Shown here: piece by piece, positions 1-7,900 of the stretch
Numbering within the stretch: the first letter of the stretch is position 1
Layout: each line of letters starts with the position of its first letter
From: an uncultured Lachnospiraceae bacterium
GTDB taxonomy: Bacteria > Bacillota > Clostridia > Lachnospirales > Lachnospiraceae
Direction: 5' to 3'
Length of the DNA: 8,536 bases
NCBI GenBank assembly: GCA_902766845.1
Contig: CACXFD010000218.1
Span: 1-8,536 of the forward strand
The notes under the pieces: generated by a model
Seen by the model: the letters and a program-made list of their open reading frames with translations, nothing else
What the model was told of the DNA's origin: nothing
Databases searched by the model: none
Program-made: the position numbers and the translations under genes

Positions 1-1686
1 ATGATCGCCGAGGTGATCATGGAGATGATCGTGCCGCTTCTGATGGCGTCGATCATCGACGACGGCGTCATGAAAGGGGATATGGGGCATATCCTGCGCG
101 TGGGCAGCCTGATGCTGTGCGCCGCGGTGCTCGGGCTCTTCTTCGGCATCGGGGGAGGCTTTTTCGGCGCGCGCGCGAGCACCGGCTTTGCGAAGAACCT
201 GCGCAAGGCCATGTTCGGGAACATCCAGACGTTCTCGTTCAGCAACATCGATAAGTTCTCGACGTCGGGCCTGGTCACGCGCCTGACGACGGACGTCACG
301 AACCTGCAGAACACCTACCAGATGATGCTGCGCATGATGTTCCGCGCCCCGGTCAGCCTGATCGTCGCGATGTTCATGTCGTTCCGCATCAGCCGCCGGC
401 TCTCGCTGATCTATCTGTGCGCCGTCATCCTGCTGGCCATCTTCCTGGGCGTCATGATGTCGCATGCCGCCCGGTATTTCCGGGCCGTGTTCCGCAAATA
501 TGACGACCTGAACGAGAGCGTGCAGGAGAACGTCAGCGGGATCCGCGTCGTGAAGGCCTACGTGCGCGAGGAGTATGAAAAGAACCGCTTTGACCGCGCC
601 TGCATCAACATCTATGACATGTTCGTGCGCGCGGAAAAGGTCGTCACGCTGAACGGGCCCGTCATGCAGTTCGCGATCTACGGCTGCATCCTGCTGATCA
701 GCTGGTTCGGCGCGCATTTCATCGTGGCCGGGGACCTGACCACCGGGAACCTGACGAGCCTTCTGACCTACTGCATGAACATCCTGATGAACCTGATGAT
801 GCTCTCGATGATCTTCGTGATGCTGACGATGTCGGCCGCGAGCGGAGAGCGTGTGGCCGCGGTCATCAATGAAGAGGCGACGCTGAAGGATCCGGCCGAT
901 CCGGTCATGGAGGTGCCGGACGGCAGCATCGAATTCGACCATGTGGAATTCCGCTATAAGGAGGATTCGCCGGAGCCGGTCCTGCGGGACGTGAACCTTA
1001 AGATCGAGGCGGGCCAGACCATCGGGATCATCGGAGCGACCGGCTCCGCCAAGACCTCGCTCGTGAGCCTGATCAGCCGGCTGTATGACGTGTCGGCCGG
1101 TTCCGTGAAGGTCGGCGGGATCGACGTGCGCGCATATGACATGGAAGTCCTGCGCAACAACGTCTCCGTGGTGCTGCAGAAGAACGTGCTGTTCTCGGGC
1201 ACCATTCTGGAGAACCTGCGCTGGGGCGACCCGGACGCCACCGAAGAGGAATGCGTGCACGCCTGCGAGCTGGCCTGTGCCGACGAATTCATCCGGAGCT
1301 TCCCGGACGGCTATCAGACGCAGCTGACGCAGGGCGGCACCAACGTGTCCGGCGGGCAGAAGCAGCGCCTGTGCATCGCGCGCGCCCTGCTCAAGAAGCC
1401 GAAGATCCTGATCCTGGACGATTCGACGTCGGCCGTGGATACGGCCACGGACGCGAAGATCCGCCGTGCCTTTGCCGAGGAGATCCCCGGCACCACGAAG
1501 CTGATCATCTCGCAGCGCGTGTCCAGCCTGCACGGCGCGGACAAGATCATCGTCATGGACAACGGCCGCATCAGCGGCTTCGATACCGAAGAACACCTGC
1601 TGGAAAGCAATGAGATCTACCGCGAGACCTACGAGGCGCAGACCTCGGGCGGCGGAGATTTCGACGAGAAGGGAGGTGAGCTGTAA
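1..1686 (+). CDS. Heterodimeric ABC exporter, degenerate-site subunit (5' partial)
   Basis: This is a membrane half-transporter: a transmembrane domain (about residues 1-280) followed by an ATPase domain (about 305-550). It should pair with the next gene's product to export an unknown substrate. Hydrophobic segments lie near 1-20, 32-54, 133-152, 221-243 and 250-277. In the ATPase domain, Walker A is GATGSAKT (345-352), with Ala350 where Gly is usual. The Q-loop Gln is 393, the signature VSGGQ is 449-453, and Walker B ILILDD ends in Asp474 instead of the catalytic Glu. Gln505 (SQRVSS) replaces the switch His. These changes are known from one subunit of heterodimeric exporters such as TM287/288, BmrCD and LmrCD. 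The frame is open from base 1. Family members usually have about 20 more residues, with a charged N-terminal segment before the first helix, so the true start is probably upstream and Met1 here internal. The stop overlaps the next start by one base. The family assignment is firm, the substrate unknown. Confidence 0.95.
   Translation: MIAEVIMEMIVPLLMASIIDDGVMKGDMGHILRVGSLMLCAAVLGLFFGIGGGFFGARASTGFAKNLRKAMFGNIQTFSFSNIDKFSTSGLVTRLTTDVTNLQNTYQMMLRMMFRAPVSLIVAMFMSFRISRRLSLIYLCAVILLAIFLGVMMSHAARYFRAVFRKYDDLNESVQENVSGIRVVKAYVREEYEKNRFDRACINIYDMFVRAEKVVTLNGPVMQFAIYGCILLISWFGAHFIVAGDLTTGNLTSLLTYCMNILMNLMMLSMIFVMLTMSAASGERVAAVINEEATLKDPADPVMEVPDGSIEFDHVEFRYKEDSPEPVLRDVNLKIEAGQTIGIIGATGSAKTSLVSLISRLYDVSAGSVKVGGIDVRAYDMEVLRNNVSVVLQKNVLFSGTILENLRWGDPDATEEECVHACELACADEFIRSFPDGYQTQLTQGGTNVSGGQKQRLCIARALLKKPKILILDDSTSAVDTATDAKIRRAFAEEIPGTTKLIISQRVSSLHGADKIIVMDNGRISGFDTEEHLLESNEIYRETYEAQTSGGGDFDEKGGEL
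1671..1680 (+). promoter_or_regulatory. Ribosome binding site for the second ABC subunit
   Basis: GGGAGGTGAG lies inside the end of the first ABC gene, and its GGAGG core (1672-1676) is 9 bases before the ATG at 1686. It is close to the ideal Bacillota sequence. It supports the ATG at 1686 over the next in-frame ATG at 1716, which would be too far away. The overlapping stop and start (TAATG) suggests translational coupling, which suits subunits needed in equal amounts. Confidence 0.85.
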
Positions 1687-3590
1687 TGGCTGCTCCCCGC
1701 GGAAACGCGCGCACGATGCCGCGTCCCAAGCTGGAGAACCCCGGAGCCCTGCTCCGCCGGGTCTTCCATTACGTGTTCCGTGACTATGCCGTCCATGTGA
1801 TCGTCGTGCTCGCCTGCATCGTGATCAGCGTGCTCGCGAACGTGCAGGGGACGCTGTTCACGCGGACCCTGATCGACGAATACATCCTGCCGATGATCGG
1901 GCAGAGCGCGCCGGATTACGGCCCGCTGGCCCGCGCGATCCTGCGCGTGGCAGGCTTCTATCTGGTCGGGATCGCCGCGAACTTCACGTATCAGCGCCTG
2001 ATGATCTATGTCACGCAGGGCACGATGATGAAGATCCGCCAGGAACTGTTCGACCATATGCAGGACCTGCCGATCTCGTACTTTGACCGGAACGCGCACG
2101 GCGATATCATGTCGATCTACACGAACGATATCGATACGCTGCGCCAGATGATCTCGCAGAGCCTGCCGCAGTTCTTCAACAGCGCGATCACGGTCGTGAC
2201 GGTCTTTGCGAGCATGCTGAGCCTGTGCGCTCCGCTGACGCTCGTGACGCTCCTGATGGCCGCCCTGATGCTGTTTGGGACCGGCAAGGCCGCCGGCATC
2301 TCGAGCCGGTTCTTCGTGGCGCAGCAGCGTTCGCTCGGCGCCGTGAACGGCTACATCGAGGAGATGATGGAGGGCCAGCGTGTCGTCAAGGTGTTCTGCC
2401 ACGAGCAGGAGAGCATCGAGACGTTCGACCGCCTGAACGAGGAACTTTGCGAGAACGCCTACAGCGCCAACAAGTTCGCGAACATCATCGGACCGATCAA
2501 TGCCCAGCTCGGGAACGTATCATACGTGCTCGTGGCCATCGTGGGCGGGATCATCGCCCTGAACGGACTGTTCGGCTTCACCCTCGGCGGCCTGGTCAGC
2601 TACCTGACCTTCAACCGGAGCTTCATCATGCCGATCAACCAGATCAGCACGCAGTTCAATTCGATCATCATGGCTCTGGCCGGCGCGGACCGCATCTTCA
2701 AGCTGCTCGATGAGCCGGCGGAGGCGGATGACGGCTACGTCTCGCTCGTGAACGTGAAAGAAGAGAACGGCGTCCTTACGGAAACGCCGGAGCGGACCGG
2801 ACGCTGGGCCTGGAAGCACATCCATCAGGCGGACGGGAGCGTGGATCTGGTGCCGCTGCGGGGCGCGGTGGTCTTTGACGGCGTGGACTTCGGCTACGTG
2901 CCGGAGAAGACGGTCCTGCACGATATCCGGCTCTTTGCCGAGCCCGGCCAGAAGATCGCGTTCGTCGGGTCGACCGGCGCCGGCAAGACCACGATCACGA
3001 ACCTGATCAACCGCTTCTACGATATCCAGGACGGCAAGATCCGGTACGACGGCATCAACGTCAACAAGATCAAAAAAGGCGACCTGCGCCGCTCCCTCGG
3101 GATGGTGCTGCAGGAAACGAACCTGTTTACGAATACGGTCATGGAGAACATCCGGTACGGCCGGCTGGACGCGACGGATGAGGAAGTCATCGAAGCGGCC
3201 AAACTCGCGAACGCGGACGGCTTCATCCGGCGCCTGCCGGACGGATATCAGACCATGCTGACGCACAACGGCGCCTCGCTGAGCCAGGGCCAGCGCCAGC
3301 TCCTCGCGATCGCGCGGGCCGCGGTCGCCGACCCGCCGGTACTGATCCTGGACGAGGCCACGAGCTCGATCGATACGCGCACCGAGCGTCTGGTGCAGGA
3401 CGGCATGGACAAGCTGATGCACGGACGCACGACGTTCGTGATCGCGCATCGTCTGTCCACGGTCCGGAACGCCGACTGCATCATGGTCCTGGAGCAGGGC
3501 CGGATCATCGAACGCGGCACGCACGATGAACTGATCGCCCAGAAGGGCAAGTACTATCAGCTGTATACCGGCAGCTCCGGGCTGGAGTGA
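1686..3590 (+). CDS. Heterodimeric ABC exporter, catalytically intact subunit
   Basis: This is the partner half-transporter, 634 residues. The transmembrane domain spans about 35-335, with hydrophobic segments near 35-60, 84-105, 164-200 and 280-315. The ATPase domain spans about 395-630. Walker A is GSTGAGKT (428-435), the Q-loop Gln is 476, the signature is LSQGQ (532-536) with Gln where Gly is usual, Walker B ends in Asp556-Glu557, and the switch His is 588 (IAHRLST). Catalytic Glu and His are therefore intact, while the signature is altered. This complements the first subunit: its own Walker A/B with the partner's VSGGQ make the active site, and its LSQGQ faces the partner's degenerate site. 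About 50 extra residues (342-394, containing TGRWAWKH) sit between the two domains, which I recall as a mark of this Firmicutes subfamily. The substrate cannot be read from the sequence; drugs, peptides or lipids are possible. It is co-transcribed with the first subunit. Confidence 0.96.
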   Translation: MAAPRGNARTMPRPKLENPGALLRRVFHYVFRDYAVHVIVVLACIVISVLANVQGTLFTRTLIDEYILPMIGQSAPDYGPLARAILRVAGFYLVGIAANFTYQRLMIYVTQGTMMKIRQELFDHMQDLPISYFDRNAHGDIMSIYTNDIDTLRQMISQSLPQFFNSAITVVTVFASMLSLCAPLTLVTLLMAALMLFGTGKAAGISSRFFVAQQRSLGAVNGYIEEMMEGQRVVKVFCHEQESIETFDRLNEELCENAYSANKFANIIGPINAQLGNVSYVLVAIVGGIIALNGLFGFTLGGLVSYLTFNRSFIMPINQISTQFNSIIMALAGADRIFKLLDEPAEADDGYVSLVNVKEENGVLTETPERTGRWAWKHIHQADGSVDLVPLRGAVVFDGVDFGYVPEKTVLHDIRLFAEPGQKIAFVGSTGAGKTTITNLINRFYDIQDGKIRYDGINVNKIKKGDLRRSLGMVLQETNLFTNTVMENIRYGRLDATDEEVIEAAKLANADGFIRRLPDGYQTMLTHNGASLSQGQRQLLAIARAAVADPPVLILDEATSSIDTRTERLVQDGMDKLMHGRTTFVIAHRLSTVRNADCIMVLEQGRIIERGTHDELIAQKGKYYQLYTGSSGLE

Positions 3591-3602
3591 CCGGGAAGCG
3601 GC

Positions 3603-3608
3603 AGGAGG
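3603..3608 (+). promoter_or_regulatory. Ribosome binding site for the lipoprotein gene
   Basis: AGGAGG lies 7 bases before the ATG at 3616, within the 25-base gap after the ABC stop codon. It is a perfect core match and fixes the lipoprotein start. No promoter-like sequence is evident in this short gap, so the lipoprotein is probably read from the ABC operon transcript. Confidence 0.85.
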
Positions 3609-3615
3609 AACGGAC

Positions 3616-4611
3616 ATGAAACGAAACGAGTCCACGCGTCCGGCCATACGTCCGGTCATAAGGCTGTGGATGCTGACGGCGCTGCTTTGCCTGCTGCTTG
3701 GCGCCTGCGGCAGCGCCGAGCCGGAGAGCGTGCCCGGTACGCAGGCGGACACGGAACAGGCCGGCACGGTGCCTTCGGAAACGACACCGGCAGAGCCGGG
3801 CGGCAGCGAGACCGGCACGGACGCCTCACAGGAGACTTCCTCGCAGACGGTTACGCCCGGGAATACGGCGGCCCTCCCGCTGCCGGAGGAAGCCAAAGCC
3901 TTCTTTGAGATGCTTCCGCTGATCGATGAAGGAGAGTATACGCTCGGGACCGGTGTCTGGCTGGACCGGATCGGACCGGACGGAAGCGTGACCGCATCGG
4001 AGACGCAGGCCCTGTTTCCGGTCTTTCAGAACGGGAACCTGTACATCGCTTTCGTGCTGGACCTGGGCGACCGGGAAGAAAAGAGCCTGTCGGACAGCGT
4101 GATCACGGATGGGAAGGCGCTTTCCTGGCTCTCGGACCGGCCGGACGATGAATTCCGCCTCGTGAGCGTGCAGTACGCGGTGGCCGGGATCGACGGAGAG
4201 GAAACGGAGATCTTATACGGGCCGGAGCCGGAGGCGATGACCGGACCGGAAGAGGAAGCCTGGCGCCGTCTGCAGGAGGCGCAGCCCGCGGCCAATCCAT
4301 TGGGAGGAGAAGAGATCATGAAACGCGTCGTACAGGCCGGGGAAGGCATCGTTCCGGATCCGGACAGCGGGAACCGCTACAGCAGCCGGACGCTGATCGT
4401 CCGCTTCACGCCCGGAGACAAAGAAGAGAAGATCCGTATGTTTGAAGAATTCTGCGGCGGAAAACTGGTTTATGATATGAAGCTTTCGGATATCCAGGTC
4501 TTTTCGTTCGAAGCCAAAAACATCAAGCAGCTCCGGGCCCTTCAGAAAAAAGCCATGGAGCTGGATTATGTCGAGTACGCGGAACTGGACAGCGTGAACG
4601 AGCTGCACTGA
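3616..4611 (+). CDS. Lipoprotein with C-terminal subtilase-propeptide-like domain
   Basis: This predicted surface lipoprotein has 331 residues. A basic N-terminus and a hydrophobic stretch (17-28) lead to the lipobox LGAC, with Cys31 as the lipidated residue. Residues 32-85 are rich in Ser, Thr, Glu, Gly and Pro and look like a flexible tether. I do not recognise the middle region (about 90-230), although it looks folded (for example FPVFQNGNLYIAFVLDLG). The last 70 residues (258-327) show alternating elements: a strand TLIVRF, a helix from EEKIRMFEEF, a strand KLVYDMKL, a strand IQVFSFEA, a helix around KQLRALQKKA and a strand DYVEYAELDSV. This order and the VEYAE ending resemble the I9 or fervidolysin-type propeptide of subtilases, and the propeptide of the protease encoded next follows the same order. 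No catalytic residues follow, so this is not a protease. It may inhibit or chaperone the neighbouring subtilase, but that is inference. It is probably the last gene of the ABC operon. The lipoprotein call is firm; the domain call is moderate. Confidence 0.88.
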   Translation: MKRNESTRPAIRPVIRLWMLTALLCLLLGACGSAEPESVPGTQADTEQAGTVPSETTPAEPGGSETGTDASQETSSQTVTPGNTAALPLPEEAKAFFEMLPLIDEGEYTLGTGVWLDRIGPDGSVTASETQALFPVFQNGNLYIAFVLDLGDREEKSLSDSVITDGKALSWLSDRPDDEFRLVSVQYAVAGIDGEETEILYGPEPEAMTGPEEEAWRRLQEAQPAANPLGGEEIMKRVVQAGEGIVPDPDSGNRYSSRTLIVRFTPGDKEEKIRMFEEFCGGKLVYDMKLSDIQVFSFEAKNIKQLRALQKKAMELDYVEYAELDSVNELH

Positions 4612-4612
4612 C

Positions 4613-4627
4613 GCGCCGGACCGGCGC
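4613..4627. repeat. Short GC-only inverted repeat after the lipoprotein stop
   Basis: GCGCCGG and CCGGCGC flank a single A, starting two bases after the lipoprotein stop codon. In RNA it could fold into a six-pair stem with a GAC loop. No T-run follows, so it is not a terminator by itself. It might protect the messenger's 3' end, or be chance in GC-rich sequence. Confidence 0.4.
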
Positions 4628-4650
4628 AGCGGGACCGGCTGCACCGGACG

Positions 4651-4698
4651 ACGCGGAATGACCGGCATCGGATCACGCGGAATGACCGGCACCGGGCC
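4651..4698. repeat. Tandem 24-base direct repeat, two copies
   Basis: A 21-base core beginning ACGCGGAATGACCGG occurs at 4651-4671 and 4675-4695, offset by 24 bases and differing at one position (T or C, fifth base from the end of the core). A related word, CCGGCTGCA, also occurs on each side (4635-4643 and 4697-4705), so the block looks like a locally duplicated and partly decayed sequence. The repeat lies between a stop codon and a terminator and is probably non-coding. Confidence 0.75.
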
Positions 4699-4728
4699 GG
4701 CTGCATATGAAATAAGTCATGAGAAGAG

Positions 4729-4762
4729 CAGGCTCTGTCCCTCGGGGACGGAGCCTGTTTTT
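4729..4762 (+). terminator. Rho-independent terminator of the ABC-lipoprotein operon
   Basis: Arms CAGGCTCTGTCCC (4729-4741) and GGGACGGAGCCTG (4745-4757) form a 13-pair stem with one G-U wobble and a three-base TCG loop, followed directly by five T (4758-4762). It lies 117 bases after the lipoprotein stop. This is a strong, classical intrinsic terminator for plus-strand transcription and separates the operon from the protease gene. Confidence 0.93.
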
Positions 4763-4821
4763 GTGATAGACAGTATAACCTCAGAGAATAGCGCCGATTC
4801 GATCTGCAATATCCGGATTTC

Positions 4822-4850
4822 TTGTATTTCCGACCGCATTTTGTTAGAAT
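4822..4850 (+). promoter_or_regulatory. Probable extended -10 promoter for the protease gene
   Basis: TAGAAT (4845-4850) matches five of six bases of the -10 consensus and is preceded by TGT (4842-4844), the extended -10 element. TTGTAT (4822-4827) is a weak -35 at the ideal 17-base spacing. It sits in the AT-rich island just after the terminator. Transcription would start near 4857, leaving an untranslated leader of about 110 bases. TATTAT at 4881-4886 is an alternative -10 but lacks a matching -35. Confidence 0.55.
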
Positions 4851-4941
4851 TATTTAAATCTTTAGTAAGAATCGGCCGGATATTATCGTAAACGGATCGC
4901 ACGTGTTCCCAAACATGAGAAGACCGTCTGCGGTAAAAACA

Positions 4942-4955
4942 GGACCGGCCGGTCC
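4942..4955. promoter_or_regulatory. Perfect 14-base palindrome next to the protease RBS
   Basis: GGACCGGCCGGTCC is an exact palindrome that ends one base before the purine-rich ribosome binding site. As DNA it could be an operator for a dimeric regulator. As RNA it could form a five-pair hairpin with a GGCC loop that stacks on the ribosome binding site and tunes translation. The sequence is certain; its function is inferred. Confidence 0.4.
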
Positions 4956-4962
4956 AGAGGGG
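4956..4962 (+). promoter_or_regulatory. Ribosome binding site for the S8 protease
   Basis: AGAGGGG lies 7 bases before the ATG at 4970. It is a fair but not perfect match. It favours the ATG at 4970 over the in-frame ATG at 4979, which would be 16 bases away. Confidence 0.65.
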
Positions 4963-4969
4963 ATACACT

Positions 4970-7900
4970 ATGAGCAGAATGTGGAAAAAGCTGACTGCGA
5001 TCCTGCTGGTCGTGATGATGCTTTCCTCCCATGCGGTCACCGCGCTGGCGGCCGGCCCGGAAGGAATGCCTTCACCCGCGCCCGCAGAGAGCGTACAGGG
5101 AAGCGGCGCCGAAGAAGCGGCCGTTGAAACGGTCCTGCCTTCGGTCGAGATCGATCCGCTGTCGATCCCGGTGCACCGCCTCGGCGAGGACCTTCCGCTT
5201 CCGGCCGTCGAAGACGAAACGGATGCGGCGGATGCGCTCGAGCCGGAGTATGCGCCGGACGACATCGTCCGTGTGACCATCGTGCTGGAGAAGCCTTCGG
5301 CACTGGACGCGGGCTATGACATGCGCGGCATCGGCAGCAACCGGGCGGCGTCTTCGTACCGGAAGTCGCTGAAGGCGAAGCAGAACAGCGTCGCGCAGAA
5401 CATCGCGCGGGCGACCGGCTCGCGGGTCGACGTCAAGTGGAATCTGACGATGGCCGTCAACGCTTTTTCCGCGAACGTCCGCTTCGGTGACATCGAGACC
5501 ATCCGGCAGATCGCCGGAGTGACGGACGTCATCATCGAGAACCGCTATGAAGCCATGGCCGGTTCCGTGGTCACGCCGAACACGGCGAATACGTCCGAAG
5601 GCATGGTCGGCGCGGTCGACGCCTGGACGGACGGCTTTACCGGCGCGGGCAGCCGGATCGCGATCATCGATACCGGTCTGGACGATACGCACCAGTCGTT
5701 CGATCCCGAAGCCTTCGAATACGCGCTGAGCCTTCTGGACGAGCAGCCTGAGCTGATGACGCAGGAGACCTGGTCCGGACTGCAGCTGAACGCAGCCAGC
5801 CCGAAGTATATCAATTCTAAGGTCCCGTTCGCCTACAACTATGTGGACGGCAACCAGAATACGAACCACCTGAACGATACCCAGGAAGAGCACGGATCGC
5901 ATGTGGCCGGCATCGCCGCTGCCAACCGCTATATCAAGAAAGGCGAGGATTTCGTCGACGCGATCGATGAAACGTGCGCGGTCGGCATGGCGCCCGACGC
6001 GCAGCTGATCATCATGAAGGTCTTCGGCGCGGGCGGCGGCGCGTATGATTCCGATTACATGGCGGCCATCGAAGACGCGATCGCGCTGGACTGCGACGCG
6101 GTCAACCTGTCGCTGGGTTCTTCCGCACCGGGCTTTACGTATACGCTCGGCTATCAGACGACCATGAACAAGATCATGGACGCGGCCCAGAACGAGGGGC
6201 TCGTGGTCACGATCTCGGCCGGCAACAACGGCGCGTTCACGGACAACACCTGGGATGACCTGTATCTGGGCGACGTGAGCCAGCACACCGGCGGCTCTCC
6301 GGGGACCTACCTGTCCAGCCTCGGCGTGGCCTCGGCGGACAACATCGGCGTGACCGGTGCTCCGATCGTGTTCAACGGCAGCCAGAAGGTCTATTATACG
6401 CCGGGTTCCGGCACCGCGGACATGAAGACCGCGGCCGGCACCTATGAATATGTTTATATCGATTCGACCGGTACGGCGGAAGAGTACGCGGCCGCGGAGA
6501 AAGCGGTCGGTCTGGCCGGCAAGGTCGTGATCGTCAACCGCGGCCAATCTACGTTCGCGGAGAAAGGCAGCAACGCGGTCCCGTACGGCCCGGTGGCCGT
6601 CCTGATCGCGAACAACCAGTTCGGGACCATCTCGATGGCCCTGGACGGCTTTACGGGCACCTTCCCGATGGCGTCGATCACGCAGGCGGAGGCGCAGGCC
6701 ATCAAGGAAGCCTCCCAGAGCACGGACGCGGCCGGCCTGGCCATCTACACCGGCAGCGTGGAGATCACCGATGAGATCATACACGAGATCGAAGACGTGC
6801 GTGACGATGCGAAGATCTCTTCGTTCAGTTCCTGGGGCGTGCCCGGATCTCTGGTCATGAAGCCCGAGATCACGGCCCCCGGCGGCAGCATCTATTCGGT
6901 CTTCGGCACGAACCAGTCGCAGAAGGGCGGCATCAAGGGCGGCTCCGACCAGTATGAACTGATGTCCGGCACCTCGATGGCCGCGCCGCACGTGGCCGGC
7001 CTGACCGCGCTGCTCGCGCAGAAGATGCGCGCCTATCCGGTCGCCGATCTCAACGCCGAGCTCGCGGAGAATTATTCCACCCGCGCGATCATGCAGTCCC
7101 TGATGATGTCGACGGCGACCCCGATGAAGAACGGCGGCAGCTATTATCCGATCATGCAGCAGGGTGCCGGCCTGATCGACATCTCCCGTGCGATCCGGTC
7201 CTCTTCGGTCGTGATGATGGAGGGCGACTATTCGTCCGAGATGCTGTCCGGCCTGACCGGCTCCGCGCAGGACGGCAAGGTCAAGGCGGAATTCGGAGAC
7301 GATCCGGACCGCAAAGGCCAGTACGCCTATTCGTTCACGCTGTACAACCTCGCGGACGAGCCGCTGGCCTTCTCGCTGGATACCGACCTGTTCACGCAGG
7401 ATATCGAAGACTACTACGGCATGCAGTACCTGAGCCGGGACACCACGTCCCTGCCCGCGAGCGTGCAGTATATCTATGACCGCGAAACGCCGACGGCCCA
7501 CGACGTGGACCAGGACGGCGACACGGATGAAGACGACGCGCAGGCGATCCTCGATTACCTGACCGGCGCGGTCTCCGGGGATGACCTGGACCTGCCGGCC
7601 GGCGAGCTGGACGAGGATGACCGCCTGACCACGAACGACGCCTACCTGCTCCTGAAGTTCACGGAGACGGATCCGGACGGCCTGATCGTGCCGGCCCACG
7701 GGTCCAAGAAGGTCACGGTCGTGATCCAGCTGACCGGTTCGATGGAAGAGTATCCGACCGGCGCGTATGTGGAAGGCTACACCACCGCCGCCTGCACGAC
7801 CGTGGACCGGGAAGGCGTTCAGTACGATGACGAGCATTCGATCCCGCTGCTCGGCTTCTACGGCGACTGGACCGAACCGTCGATGTTCGACAACACCTCC

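Larger units (their letters stand above)
4612..4969. other. Intergenic region between lipoprotein and protease genes
   Basis: This 358-base stretch has no convincing gene. It has three parts. A very GC-rich tail (4612-4705) holds an inverted repeat and a duplicated 24-base unit. An intrinsic terminator follows (4729-4762). The rest (4763-4969) is distinctly AT-richer than its surroundings up to about 4935, and holds a probable promoter and a 14-base palindrome against the protease ribosome binding site. Short open frames crossing it on both strands lack ribosome binding sites and run through the terminator or promoter. The layout shows that the protease has its own transcription unit. Confidence 0.85.

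Noticed and set aside
1629..3896. Long minus-strand open frames (1629-2402 and 2520-3896) opposite the ABC genes
   Set aside because: They are in the same mirror phase as the second ABC gene and are open for the same codon-use reason. They cross gene boundaries and show no recognisable motif.
4658..4891. A 77-codon plus-strand frame in the intergenic region, considered as a small peptide gene
   Set aside because: It begins in the 24-base repeat without a ribosome binding site and runs through the terminator hairpin, its T-run and the probable promoter. The product has no leader or core-peptide features.
4717..5280. A 187-codon minus-strand frame, considered as a divergent gene
   Set aside because: It overlaps the protease start, its promoter and the terminator, has no ribosome binding site that I can see and encodes a Ser-rich sequence without a domain.
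5072..7837. A 921-codon open frame on the minus strand opposite the protease gene
   Set aside because: Its codons align exactly with the sense codons, so it stays open only because the protease has no in-frame TTA, CTA or TCA codons between them. The product is a low-complexity Arg, Asp, His and Val mixture with no domain, while the plus strand encodes a clear S8 protease.
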